From: Tubulanus polymorphus
Taxonomy: Eukaryota; Nemertea; Palaeonemertea; Tubulaniformes; Tubulanidae
NCBI RefSeq assembly: GCF_964204645.1
Contig: NC_134030.1
Location: forward strand, 12,274,278-12,338,277
Reading direction: 5' to 3'
DNA: 64,000 nucleotides
Below are positions 10,641 through 25,600 of the stretch, in pieces. Position 1 is the stretch's first letter; every line of letters starts with the position of its first letter. The notes below the pieces were generated by a model. It did no database searches and was not told where the DNA came from. It worked only from the letters and a program-made list of their open reading frames with translations. A program made the translations under genes and the position numbers.

Positions 10641-13600
10641 CTAAAACACAACAACAATATGTAAGTACACTCGAAAGTTCACAAGTACGAGGTGGAAGTT
10701 TAACTTTTTTCTTCTCTTTCTGGGTGCTTGCATCATATAATGGAATACATTGGCGAGTATGCATAAAAGACGTCTAGGGTTTGAAAATATGTAAATTCTG
10801 TAGGGCAGGAAAGGGTATAAATATTGTCATTGTGACTTGCATTGTGTCTGCCACTTAGCTGGAATCAGTGATAAAAGATAATCATTTCACAGCTTTTCAA
10901 TGCCCATAGTTTCGACCATTTGAAGAGATAGATATTCATCTGTTAAGATTTCAATTCAATTTGTGTGGCAGCCTGCGTTAATTTTACCTACGAGGTGGTA
11001 CATGAGTCTACACTGATATCATGAAGTTTTTTATTATACCGCCCGCATTGAAATAGACGGGTGTAGGTTATGAACTTAAATCGTAGATTATATGACAGGG
11101 TTCATGGTGCTTCCGCTGACCCAAATTCACTGCCATTTGTTTCACTGCCCACATAATGCCAAATTCACTGCCTACTGCAGCAGTTATTTTTTCTAAATTA
11201 AATATGGTGAAAATAAGACATGTTTTAATATGACATTTTTGGTGGAAAAACAGATGGGATCCATAAGAAATTTTGATGAAATTCTGTCAATTGACACAAT
11301 CTCGCAAAGCACTAGGCCTATACATCTTGTAATCACAAACAACTGCATGATGATACTACAAGTGTTGTTCGGTAAATGGCAGCATTTTTTCTAGAAATAA
11401 TGCCTATATGGTCCACGACCATAAAAACCATGAGTTTCAGAGATCAAAATTTTCAATTAACCAGCCGTTAATCGGATATGTGACGGATTACTTACACTTG
11501 TTTAGGTCTATATTACAAACACGAGTTCTACTGATCATCACATTTCGACATATGATCCTTGTTAGGGCTTGCATAAACTTAGGTTGGGTTGTACCAGAGA
11601 CTAGTATAGTACAAGGGTGTAGGAAAATATTCCATAAGCTGGTTGTGATTTGGTTCTTCATTTCGACATAATTCGAATACTGGCCAATTGTTGACAAAGT
11701 AGGCCTATAGCAGTCAGCCAAAGGATTCTTTATTTTGGTCAATGGATAACCATATTTCCCACATTGAAACTCTTACTTTAGTCATTAAGGCTGTTCCAAA
11801 TCCACCTTTATAGTCATTGCTTGATGGCACATTCGGCAGAATTTTTGGCACTGGATTGTACAGTTCACTTGACCAACATCGTCCTGTACTCATATTGATA
11901 ACTTTGGCAATCATTTCTGGTTGCAAACCCAGCCTTAAGTAAAAGAAAAAAGAAACAAAATCATTACTATCATTTAAACACTGCTCATAACTAGATCTAA
12001 TTTCACAAATAATTTAAGCTAATGCCATTCTAGCCAAAAAGCAGTTCCAACGGCTGTGAAGTGGAGTAAACTTTGAGTTAAAATTTGTTTATTTTCAATA
12101 TTTTAAACTTAGATCTAAGCTCAGCAATGTAGAACTGGGTCCTGTAAGTTTTAAATGTTGTAGCAAATTTTTACTCTTTCGTGAAACTGGACCCACCACA
12201 TATTTTACACGAAGCACTGCAGTTTTTCAAATGACCAATAAGTATGAAATGAGATATCTGGTCAAAGGAATTGCCCAGCTGAAATTTACTAACATTATTT
12301 AATATATTGACATTTTATCCATTTGATTATAGATGTAAAGACATTTTTTCTGTATACAATAAAAGATAAATGTGGGGTCATAGGATACATCTATTCACAT
12401 GAAATTAGGATTCACGAGAGGTATATTGATATATGATAAACTTCGGCTAACTTGGACAAACTGGTACCAGTAAAATTGGCCAAAAAGAGGTAAGCAAAGT
12501 CTAAGAGTTAAGGATAGAAAAATATGTGAGGAAGTGAAAAAAGTTATTTCCATTCTATGCGAGGTAGTCAAAACTCTGAGTTTGCTATGTGTGAGTAGGG
12601 CTACCAGTCACAAATTTGTAGCTCGTGACATGACATGTGAAAGTTTCCCTATTGTCTTTAAGTTTTAGTATCATTACCTTAGGCTAAAAATGATATCTTC
12701 TTTCTCATTATCAGCCAGGTCATTTTTATGCCCCCGGGGCATATAGATTTACCCCTGTCTGAGTACGCTGCCGCCGCAAGTGACGTTAACAGCCTAGAGG
12801 CCACATTTGTTAACTGATTGTTTTCAAACTTGGTACACGAGTAGGATATCACTTGGGCCAGAACCCTATCTAAAATTGGGCCGATTCCATTAAAATTACG
12901 GTCACCAGGGGGCCGACATGAAATATGACATTAACAGGCTAGAGGCAGCAATTGTGGACCGATTCATTTCAAACTTGGTACACAAGTGGGGTTTCACTTG
13001 GGTCAGAACCCAATCACAATTGGGTCGATTCGATTCAATTTGGGGCCGACATGAAAAATGACGTTAACAGCCAAGAGGTCGCAGTTGTTGACCGATTCGT
13101 TTCAAACTTGATACACAAGAGCCCCAAGGGGCAGCATGGCCAGCCTGTCAGCTTTTCACAAAATGGCAAATGATGCATTCTGTGAGTTTAATTTGTCCTA
13201 CACTCCCAGCTTATAGACTATCAATCCCAGGCTAATAATTTACACAATTCAATCGTGTTTTCATAAGTAGAACAGTCACAGACAGCGACTGGAGCTGGCA
13301 GGAACAAATACCTCAGATAAATCTTAGACTTTTTTCCTTAGTCTTATTGATTTGAATGCGGAATAGATTTGAATTTTCTGAAATCTGCCCAATAAAACAA
13401 AATTGAATTGGATTTGCTGCTTTACCTTGTTCAATAAAGTAAAATTGAATTGGATTGGATATTTTTTTGCAGAATAAAATGTGATTGACTTTGCAGCTTG
13501 AGCACATGGCTAATTAGCATATCCAGGTCATCCATCTGATTTGAGAAAAAGCTATTTTTCCCGGACTTTGCACAATTGTCAATGATATTTTCTGAAGTGC

Positions 13601-16600
13601 AAATAAAAATATTCCTCCCAAAAACCAAATCAACTGAAGATTTCACAGAAATCGATATTGAAATACAATTTTAAATCTTAAAATAAAACCTGGAAGTAAA
13701 ACGGTAGACGATATCGTGGGTTCACGTGAACACCTGCTGATCTCTGTGGCTAAGCCAATCATAGAGGAGTCTTAGCTTTCTGATTGGCTTTTCAAAACAG
13801 ATATTTTGGCTATCAGATTTTCGCGAAAAAACTCATATAAATTTTAACGAGGCCCTCTTTCAAAATTCAGCTTCATAAAAGGTCGGAGAATGGATAATGC
13901 TCTAATGAATGATTTGTATGAATATATGCTCAGTTGCACAGTCAAAGGACCTTTACTCCCGAAACCATGTCATTTAAATTCGCTCCATTTGTATAGTAAT
14001 AGGCTCAGCCTACGGCTGGCCTAACAAGTAGGATATCACTTGGGCCAGAACCCTATTTACAATTGGGTTGATTCGATTCAAATTATGACAACCAGGGGGC
14101 CGACATGAAAAACGACGTTAACAACCTAGAGGCCGCAATTGTCGACCGATTGTTTTCAAACTTGGTACACAAAGTAGAGTATCACTTGGCCAAAACCCTA
14201 TCTTAAATTGGGTCGATTCGAACGGCCACTAGGGGCTGACATGAAAGATTACGTTAACAGCATAGAGGCCGCAATTGTTGACCGATTTATTTCAATCTTG
14301 GTACCAGTACACAAGTAGGGTATCACTTGGCCAAAACCCTATTTAAAATTGGGTTGATTCGATTCAAATTATGGCCACCAGGGGGCCGACCTCAAACACG
14401 ACATTAAAAGCCTAGCGGCCGCAATTGTTGGCCGATTCGAATCATAGCCATCAGGGGAAAACAGCCTAGAGGCTGCAACTGTTGATCAATTTTTACACTT
14501 TCTACATATGTTCTCCAATATCATTCTTATAGAAATAATTGTGGGCTCGATATTTCTAACGCATTTACCACGAACCCTGTAACTTCATGTGAGGGTGAAT
14601 TTCATACCGGGGGCATTCGAGGCTTTTAGTCGTAAATCGAAATGGAATTTGTAATCAGTTCATTCCTGAGCTAGCGGGTTAGCTATTGTCAGCTTGATCA
14701 TGATTTTGAGAAAAGTAATTTTCAGGCAGATAAGCGGCCAGCCAGGTCAATGATTAAACTCAGCAGAAACGAGAAATAGGTATCAATTTTTTTAGCCTTA
14801 GGAAGATATGAATTTGACGTCCATTGGTGAAATGAGTTAAACAGTATTTTTATTGCAGCAACTCCAATTTTCCATTTATCTAAAACTCATCACACATGTA
14901 CTTCATACACAAGTAACCCACCTCAGCCCATTTACTAAGGGAGCATGCTAACATTCATTCCAGGGTTTGTCATATAACAGCAAACTTTTCAAAATCTGAT
15001 TTACGTATTTAAGGAGATTTGACTTGTACCCAATGGTCACACCCAAAAATCACCTATAGTTTACACAAACATGGATATAGGCTTATCTACCATGAAATGA
15101 TATCTTCAACTTACTTGATACCAAGATTCATTGCCTCTGAAGTTCCGATCATCGATATTGCTAACAGTAAATTGTTGCAGATTTTAGCAGCCTGTAAATA
15201 TAGCAAGTTAAAAATTCTTACAATGGACTATCCAGCGTTTACACGCAGCAACATTTGAAGATAATTGAAGAGACATTAAAGAACAATGTGGTTACTATCT
15301 CCTACCAATTTGAGTAGATAGGAAAATGATTTTATCCCTTTAAAACAGCGTAATTTGTTAAATGAATCGAAAACACATTAATGGGGTAAACTTAGACAAA
15401 CCATAACTAGAAAACTAACTTGAAAGTATATTGATGCCTTGAAAAAATAACACATATTGCCTAATATTGTCAAAGATGAGGTAGGCCTATGTATAAATGA
15501 TATAATATTAAGGATCAATAGAATTTTCAATTCAAGTACACCAATCAGCAAATTGAGTTGCCCAGCAAACAGTCAAAACCCACGATATTTTGATGATGTA
15601 ATGCAAAAAATTATCATTTGATCTGTTAGAAAAGACATGTAAATTTAACAAATGGAAAATATGGGTCATTAGATATTTAATTACAAAATACATGAAAATG
15701 TCAAATTTCACAATTGCAATTTTCATTTTGAAACTCCAACATTGATGACATAGTGCACATCGACTCCATAACAAGCCTAAATATGAGGTCTGTTTACCGC
15801 TTAAAACGGACATTTTCCCCCAGCCAAAAGTCGTCCTATTTTCCCCAAATCCTGGAATATTATTTGTGGACGTGTGGGATAATAAATTGATTATTCGTTC
15901 TCTAAAGATGTTGTAGTGTTTTAATTTTAGTATATTAGCGATCTGTTTCAATAAAAAAATCTGTGGCTGACGATGCAGTGTATAAGTAATCGTGCATAGG
16001 CCATATCTACATTCCATACAAAGCATAGTGCAATCGCCCAGACTGTTCCTTCCAACTCTATTTTCCATAAATGGTATAGTCCACACGTTAGCCTATGAAA
16101 CTGTGTATAGGCAGTGTTATCTGTGTGTGTGATGCTTCAAGGAATGAATGAAGTTCATGTGACAGGCACTGTACTCTGTGGTACTTGTAATTACAGCAAA
16201 GACAATATGATAACATAAGAATGCACTTAAAATGGCTCCAAATATCCTCTAAACTCCCCCCTTTGGCCTTTACGTCTGATGCATTCGTCTTGGCATGGAT
16301 ACACACTTGTACAATTTTTTCCCCCAATAAAGAGTAACTAACACTTTATTTTTACGATCACGGAAACCCTCGGTTTTTCATTATATCTTTTTTTCTACCA
16401 CAGGTGCCTAACAGGTTATTTTTCGTCTGCCAATCTGAGTCGGCTCGTGATTACAGGAGGCGGGATGCAGCCGCTTATCTCGCTGCAGTGTGTATACAGT
16501 ACTGCTGTCTCTAGCTTACTATATGTACTAACTCGGGGTATTCCCGAGCACAGTAGTTTTGAATGGCGTAGTTTGTGTAGATATATGTGATACCGGCTGA

Positions 16601-19600
16601 CAATACTGATAATTTTCATGAAGAAAATCCCTTACTCGCAGTGCTTTCAAGAAATAAAATCCCGGCTAGCGACGAAAACCCTACAGAGACAATATCTCAG
16701 TTGGCCATCTTGATTCTGACAGGGCCAGTTTTACGGCTGAAGATGTGTCTAGGGTAGAGACATGTATAAACCAAATATCAAGACATTACCTTGAAGCTTC
16801 TTCAAAACTGCCCAAAATAACTGGATTCCGTCTACGGACGGACGGACGACGGACGAAAAGTGAACGCAATAGCCCGCTGTGACTAAGTCCCAAGTGGGCT
16901 AAAAAATTAATACATTTTATAGAAGATTGTAAATTTTACTTTCCCCTTCAACCTTTCATTTATGCTGCTAAAATCACTAGGCCTACTCCAACCAATCTAC
17001 CGTAATAAAGGGCCTTAAGATAGGCATTTGGTCACTGGCTTTGAAAAATTGCAAATTTCTTAAAAAGTTGCTGCAGTTGGCAGTGAATTTTACATAAGAA
17101 AGGCAGTCAATGGCAGTGAAATTCACTTTTCTAGCCTGATTTTTTTTGTAAAAACTGCTTACTTAGGTTGGAAAAAAGTGCGCTTAAGTGCTTATATTTT
17201 TCCTGTAGCCTTACAATTATGAACCGTTTTGGCCTTCAGTCAAAGTTGGTCGAGACCCTGCTGTTTTACTAAATGACCTAATGGCTAAAATGATTAATGA
17301 AAACATTGCTACAGTTTTTGGAAACAAATAGACAACTCACCTGTCCAGTTCCAACGTGACCACAATGAATTACATTTTTTGCCATCAAGTCAAGAATAGG
17401 CTTGGCTCTGTCAAACTGCTCACCACCAACCATGAATGTAAGGATTCCATCCTTGGCAGCATTGACTCCTGCAAAATTTAATGAAAATCATTAAAATGGC
17501 CCAACAGATTTATACCTACACAGTATATACATGTACATGTATATATTCAACTATGGTTTCTCCTATTCAACTATTGAATACATGTTAAAGAGGCACTGGC
17601 TAATGGTGTCACCACAAAAGTAATCCGAACTAGCCGTCAGACCAACTCACAGAATCGGATACTGTAGATATTGCAAAATTATGATTCGTATAAGTGAAAT
17701 TTGTATTCCTGAAATATACATCAGAATCACACATTCTAGAGCCTGTTCCAGATAGTGGCAATACTAACTATGTCTATGAGAGCAAGAAAGATCCTGCAAG
17801 CATGAACATTTACCTCCAGAAACAGGAGCGTCCATGTATCCAGCACCTTTTTCCTCAGCAATTTCAGCCATTTGTTTGGATACTGCCGGGTCAATTGTAC
17901 TACTGTCTATCAATAAAGTTCCTTTCTTCACCGCACTGAATAGATAAGAAAAATTAAATGACATGCTACTGATTCAACCACTTAAAAAGCCTCTCTCATT
18001 ACTAGACTCAATGTTATACGAATTATGCAATGATTGTTTTAACACATGAAGAACAGGTTCAAGCTCAGACTAAAGTATAACTTTTTTCAACTCAAAATCT
18101 ACTTCGACTTGTACGCCGTATCAACCCGCATGCTACCAAATATGGTAAGTCAATGTTTTACTAACTTGAATAAGCCATGATGTCCTGTGTAAACATCCTG
18201 CACATGAGGACTGGATGGTAACATAGTAATAATAGCTGAACATTCCCTAGCGATTGCTTCCGGCGATACAGCAGGAGTGATGCCTACGATCAAAAATATA
18301 ACAAATTATAAAACAATCAGTGATGCATATAATCAACAAGAGGACTTCAAAGTCCTGAGGTTCGAAAAAGCAAAGGCTGTCAGATGTATAAATTATGAAT
18401 TACAAAAAAGAAAGGCAAATTATGAAAATAAATCAATATTCCATTAGAGAAGTTTGTTTAAAAAAAATTTAATTTGTTTTCCATTTGCATTGCGTATGTT
18501 ATTGTTTACATCTAACGTCATCGATAAAATGAGGCGCGCAGCTGAGCCTGTTCCACTAAAAATGCACTTAGGGGCCGTGCATAAAGTACGTACGCTTGAC
18601 TTCCGGGTATTTTTAACCCCCCTCCCCCCTTGTACGCTCATTGTACGTTTTTTTATAACCCCCCTTGCGTACATACTTTTAGGGGTAAACCCCTCCCCCC
18701 CCGTAAAACAGAATTTTCAGGAATAATGGTTTAAAGAAGGCAAAATCCACCCTGATTCAACAGAGTTCCTGCTGACGTTGATCAACGATCTTCCATGGCG
18801 ACGAAATGAAAGACTGAAAGTGGGGAATTCCCGAGATCCAAATATAAAATATTGAATGCAACAAACCCAGGGAGACCGGTTTCGCAATTAAGGCAGTGTT
18901 TGCTGTAAAGACAGGTTTACCCACAGACATAGATGTTTATATTAAAATAATGATCACAATAAAAATAAACTATTGTTTGTTTTATTCTACTACCTATTGA
19001 ATATAATTATAATTATGAACAGATGTATCTATCATTTCAACAAATTTATCTTTTTATTATTATTTATCGTGCACAAAGTACGTACTATTAATATTAACCC
19101 TCCCCCCCTTGGAAAGTATGTACATTTTTAGCTGACCCCTCCCCTCCCCCTGTACGCTTTTGTACGGATTTTAAGAACCCCCACCCCCCTATGGACGTAC
19201 GTACTTTATGCACGGCCCCTTACTGGATGCACAATCTGGAATTTCCGGCATAATGTCCAATGCTAAATACCTTACTTTAAAGGTCTATTTGGTGTAAATC
19301 GGATCAAAAATATTTCTAATACTTTGTTGATAACTTTTGAATTGGAGGCCGTTGTTAGCATCAACGTGATGGTGTACGGGTACGGTACGCTTACAAAAGG
19401 CGCAGCATGGATGGTGTATTCATGCTCGAGTAGATGTGATCATTTGTTTTAACCGCTAAATCGGTTTTCATTACGCATGATTTGAAAAAATGATATCATT
19501 CAGAGTATTTAAATCTATTTATCATGATAATGATAATATTCTTAAGACAAACGAATATCTGTGGACTTATTTCGTTACGGCGTATCACTCAATCTGAAAA

Positions 19601-22600
19601 AAAAAGTCTTCCGATCCTGTCACGTGACTTCATAACTGCAACTACTTGACGATAGCTTAGGTTCTCATTCTTCGAACCAAAAATATAACAAATTGTTAAA
19701 CAACCAATTGCCTGATGCTACAAGTGATAACCTAGGTTCACCCTCTGATAATATATTTCAATTTACAATATTTCATAAATTGTATGTATTATATGATTTA
19801 TACTTATAAGCAACATAAAAAAAGACAACCAAAGAGGGCAATAGACCTTGACACTTCGTTGAGAAAAATTTAAAGTTCCAGACATTAGTGGTTGTTACAG
19901 AAGTAGAACCGCTGTGAACTAGAGATTTTTTATCTACATACAGTAAACTCTGCCTAAGTCAGATCAATTTGTACCCAATAATTTAGCCAGAATCCGACTA
20001 GGAAGACCATTTTTTAAATATTTTGGAACTCATTTATTAAGGACTATGGTTGCTAATATAGGGTTTATTCACTGTAAAAACTGTTATATGCAGAAAAAAA
20101 CGTAAACAAATAATCAATGGTGTTCTATTTGAAGTAACCTCAGTTTTTGGTTGTTTGTGGCTTGTATCATCTGTGTGATGTACGATCGATTGGCCATACC
20201 TAAATCTGTAGCCGGGAATCCCTTCGTCAGCATTCAAATACTGGGAGCGACCTCGCATTCCAGCAATCGTTCTGCTGTCAGCGTCATTTATCTGGGATTC
20301 GAACCCACCCGCAGAATTCACTTACCGTTTGGAACCGTCAGCGCCGGCCCTACGAGCATGATGGGTCCGGTCCTTAATTGTCAGAATTCACTGGGGGTTA
20401 AATAATACTGGTTAGACCAATGGTCGTTCAGATTATACGACTTGGGTGCATTAAGTAACGAAAACGATTTTTAGACATTGCTACGAGATAAGCGATTATC
20501 CGACTTGACTGGCTACGGCTTAGGTGAATACAAAACCATTACTTTATATAGGAAACTGAAAATTTTTTCTACATTGCAACGAGATGAGCGGTAATATGAC
20601 TTGAGCGGTAATATGACTCGGCCGGATCGGACTTAGGCAGAGTTTACTGTACTTTACAATTCTGATCACCTGTAAAAAATGTGTAATTTTCATCTGCGTA
20701 TTTGTACACAAGTCCTTTTTTAAATCATGATCAAGCTCACAATAACACTACAGCAGTTATAGAAATGAACTGATTACGAATCTTATTACAATTTACATAA
20801 GTAAATGGCTGTTTAGGAGGCCCGAGGAATCATTTGTTATAGCCTTCACTGCCGAATTCAGATCAATAATGGTATTTTTGCATGGAACAAAAAGTATACG
20901 AATCTTTGAAAGATAAGTACTACGGTATGTGACGGAAATGTTTCACAAATTTCTTTTCTCATTGATTCATCTTCAATTGGTATTTGGTAATTTTAAAGGG
21001 CACTAATCAAATATCAAAAGCGTACGGTACAAAAGAACCATTACACAGCATTTTGTGAGCAAGTAATTTCCGCACAGGTCTCCAGAGCCATAAAGAAGAC
21101 TACAGCAAAGTCAATGATAACAATAGATACATATCTTTTAACAGTAATTGTAAAAAAAGGCACTGATTTGAGATGAAAAGACATACCATCAGCCTCAACT
21201 TCATGTAAATGAGCCTCCACTGTATCGTAGCCTAAAACTTGATAACCCTTCTTTTGAAGATTTCTGGCCATATGACTGCCCATATTTCCTAGTCCGATGA
21301 AACCAATTTTCTTTCCATCATGATGGCACTGCAATGAATACAAAAAAATACCCTCCGATAACCAAATTAATCAATCTGTACGCAACCATTACTGGAACAA
21401 AACTTTTACTTGATTAATTAACTAGGGGTCCAGGGATACCATGCCCAATGGGTGAAATGCTTGCAATGAGACAATTTCAAAATCAAAACTTCCCTCGTAA
21501 ACGATGACGTTTACAAATGATATGCTTGGCATGCATAGTTAAAAACTGACTGCTAGATGATAAATGTTTAACAGTAACCAGTATATGACGGAGGCGCACC
21601 CCTGACCAGGCCGGTAGCGTAAGGGGTCAAGGGGGTTACAACAAATCGCCCAAATTTGTATAGCTCGGCTGCTGAAGGCTAAAATACATAATTTGCTATG
21701 AACAACGCCACCTGGTGGCCATATAGATAATTAAATGACCATGAAGATGCAGTATTAGCATCATAAACTGTACAACTTTGCTCCGCATTGTGTCCATTAA
21801 TTCTGGCTAATTAAGAATCCATTCACAAAAATGTAAGAAATTCTATTTTCAACAAATTTCATGAGTGGCCGTAATTTGCATAATTTATGCGTAAATCAAA
21901 CACGTTCCTCATGTTTTGCAACTAATTATGGTAATTCAGGGGCGAATCGTGGTTGGGGGAAGGGGGATTCACCTCATATAATAAGGGCCCTTTATTTTTC
22001 AAATTTAGAAACCGGTACATGGTATGCAATTGTAGTGCATACTACTGTTAAAGAAGTACGGTGGACTTTTGTCATAGATCATTGTTGGAATTTTTCAAAA
22101 GGGCACTTTATTAGAAAGGGAGGTTTGGACCCGCATCTGTCATTACTAGTACCAAGTTTCATAATTTTTCAACTTACTTTCAAAGCAAAAAATGAAAAAA
22201 CAAAGATGACCACCAACCATCCGTCTTTGGCTGAATCATCATAATCTCATAGAATATTCATAAACAAGTTATGTACAGCAACGACATTTTCAAAAGGGGT
22301 CAAAAAAGTCAAAGTCAAATTTCATGCGTACAAAATAAATGGCTCTTCGTGCTTTATCGCATGGATGTTTTCTCGCTTAATGAAAGTTTCCGTTGCGCTG
22401 GAATATGATTCCAAGGTACATATATTGGTCCACTACTTCCACTAATTTGACGTTGAATATAAATTCGAATTTCGGTAGGTGTTTTCTGTTGCTTTTGTTG
22501 AAAATTACAACTTCAGTTTTCGAAACGTTTATTGAGAGTTTGTTCAGGGAGCAATATTCTTCAAGTAATTTCAAGCCGAGTTGGAGATTTTTCGCATCGT

Positions 22601-25600
22601 TCGCTAAGATAACGGTATCGTCTGCATATAACAGGATTCCAAGACGAAGCATCGGGGTTAAGTATATCGATATCTCTTCCCATCTGGAAGCCGTATGGAA
22701 ACAGTTCAATTTCTGCAAAACAGTTTTCCAGATTATATTTTTCGATATTGTTAATGAACAGGGATAATAAGAACGGGCTAAGGTTTTCACCTTGTTTAAC
22801 ACCTATCGAGCAGTTAAGGAAGGCGGATTCTTTACCATTCTCAAAGATGCAGGAGGCTGAGGCATACATAATTCTAATAAGGTAAAATACTTTCCCATTG
22901 ACATTGTTTAGCATGAGTTTCGACCAGAGTCCAAAATGCGGCACCGTGTCAAACGCTTTTTTATAGTCCACGAAACAGCAAAACAGTGATTTATTGTATG
23001 CGGTGACGATGTCGGCTAAACACTTAAGGGAGAATATGTGGTCAGCGGTTGAGTAGTTTGCCCTGAATCCAGCTTGGTTTTCGTTTATTAAAAGCGCTTG
23101 GTCCGAGTAGTCATTAAGACGGCTGTTAATTATCAACAAAAATAGTTTGCCTATGCAGCTAAGTAACGTTATGCCACGACAGTTGTCAGGATTCGTTTTT
23201 TCACCCTTATTTTTATATAGGGGCTTAATTAATCCAATGGTCCACGGCTTCGGTAGAATGCCCGTATTTGGCACCAAGTTGAAAAATTTTGTTAGGAGCC
23301 GGGCTATTTTGTTGAGCTATCTCGTTGCGTATATAATCAACGCTCGCTGCTTTGTTGTATTTCAGGCGTTTGATAGCCTTCTCGTCTCGTTTTCGTTTTC
23401 AATATTACCATTGATGATGTGGTTATTTTCATCGACGTTATGAGTAAAGTTTGGCATAGACAGGTCATCGTCTGATGCAGTTGACAGCGTTTTGAAATGC
23501 TGAGCTAGTGTTTCTATATCAATTTTACACGACAAGTCTTCTTTGTTTTGACCTTTGAGGAGATTCCGGAAAGCTTTAGGATCGCTTGATTGGTATGTGC
23601 GGAGTTTTTGGTGGAAATTGGCCTCGGCCTTTTTCTTGTATTTGTGAATGCAATTTTTATATTCTTTGCATGCCAAGATCATGTTATCTGGTTTTGGTTG
23701 GATCCGTGTTCGCAGTATGTTTTCCGCGCACGATTATAGTCCCTTCTTTAGTTATTGCATTCAGCGATATTACTAGGCATGATGTTTAAGGACACCTGGT
23801 GGCAACACTGTAAATGGGAAACACTGAAAATTCCTTCGATAGCAAACAAGAGGACCATAAGGTCCATATGGTTGAAGACAGTGCATGAGGAGATATCAGT
23901 TTTAGTGAAAGCAATTCACGTGTTTCCAGGGTTTCTTTTAACCAAGTCCTGAAAAATTCTTTGAGGAATTGTGAAAATAAACTGATTACTTTTTTTTTCT
24001 AAAGACATTAAAGTGTTCTTATTTTAGTTTCTTTCAATATAACGATCTTTTTCAATAATAAAATGCGTGGATCTTCATTCCCTAAAAAGCATAGTGTAAT
24101 CGTCCCAGACATCCTACCCACCCAATTTCATAATGGTATAGTCCACGCGTTAACCGATGAAACTGTGTTCTCTGTGCGTATGATGCTTCAATGAATGAAG
24201 TTCATGTGACAGGCACTAGGCCTACTACTAGTGGTAATTTTTATTAACCAAAGACCACATGGTAACATAGGAATGCACTTAAAATGGCTCTGAAAATCCT
24301 CAAACTTTCCCCTTTGCTTTGGGCCTGAAGCCTGATGTGCTCGACTTGGCATAGATACGCTTGCACAATTTTTTCCCAAATAAAGAGAACGTACATTTTT
24401 TAACGATCACGGAAGCCCTGCGTATCTCATTATATCTTTTTTTCTAGTACCGCGCGCCGAAAAACAGTTTATCTTTCGTCAGTCAATCTGAGTGGGCGTG
24501 TGTTTATACGAGGCGGGACACAGCCCCTTGTCTAGCTGTGTGTATACAGCACTGCTGTCTCTAGTCTACTATTACATGTACTATAACTCACTCGGGGTAT
24601 TCCCCAAGAATACAGCATTGAATGGCGTGATATGTGATACCGGCTGGCATTACTGGTAATTTTCATTGCATGAAGAAAATCCTTCACTCGCAGTTCTTTC
24701 AGGAAATAAAATCCGGGCTAGTGAATGACTTACACAGCAGAGACTACCTTACCGATACTCTCCCTGTCAGCGTAATCCACGAACTGCGCAGCATCTATGA
24801 ACTACTTACGAATGTATTAGTACGCGAGCACCTGTGAGGATAGTGATGGGGATAACACTTAATTGCTGAGTAAAATCGAAATAGACAATTTACTGATATG
24901 GTGAGCCCTTCGTGCACCTCAAAACTTTCCATAATTCATCACGATTTTGGGACCTTAGGTACAACAGGCTATGATGTTCATGTTCATAGCTAGTATCATG
25001 CATATAGGCAAATGACGCGTTACAGACAACTTTTTATTGGATTATCAGTTCTATATCGATACAGCATTATGGGACTATATCCATAGCAGTAGAGATACTA
25101 CGGGTGTTGTTCGGTAAACGGCAGAATTTTTACCAGCGACGATCCATATATGGTCTCCGACCATAAAAATGGGGGAATGTTCAGAACATAACGACTGAGT
25201 TTTGTAAACATCAAAGTATTACTGAGAATGATGTGAAACCAATTCGCACATCAATTTTTACAAAATGACCCCTGGTGGTGCCACCAGTAGTCTATTTGAA
25301 ACAATCGATAACAATCAACGGGGTACCAAGATGAACAAGCGTACCAAATTTCGTGAAAATATCCCTTACGGATATGGAGAAAAGTGTGACAAAAATATTA
25401 GTTGACCCCGACAGATGACGGACAGACGATGGCCAAACGGACGAACGAACGGACAGATGACGACGGCTCATCCCCCAACCCTTCGGTCACAGCATAGCTA
25501 AAATGTGTTTGACTTGGACTACCACCTTCAACGGTATTTGCTAGAATGAGTGGCAGCTGGTTGATGGTAGCCAGTTTCCTGGGGCCATAGGTACCAATGT

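Noticed and set aside
22393-22767. Plus-strand 124-codon frame
   Set aside because: Antisense shadow of the LINE reverse transcriptase on the minus strand.
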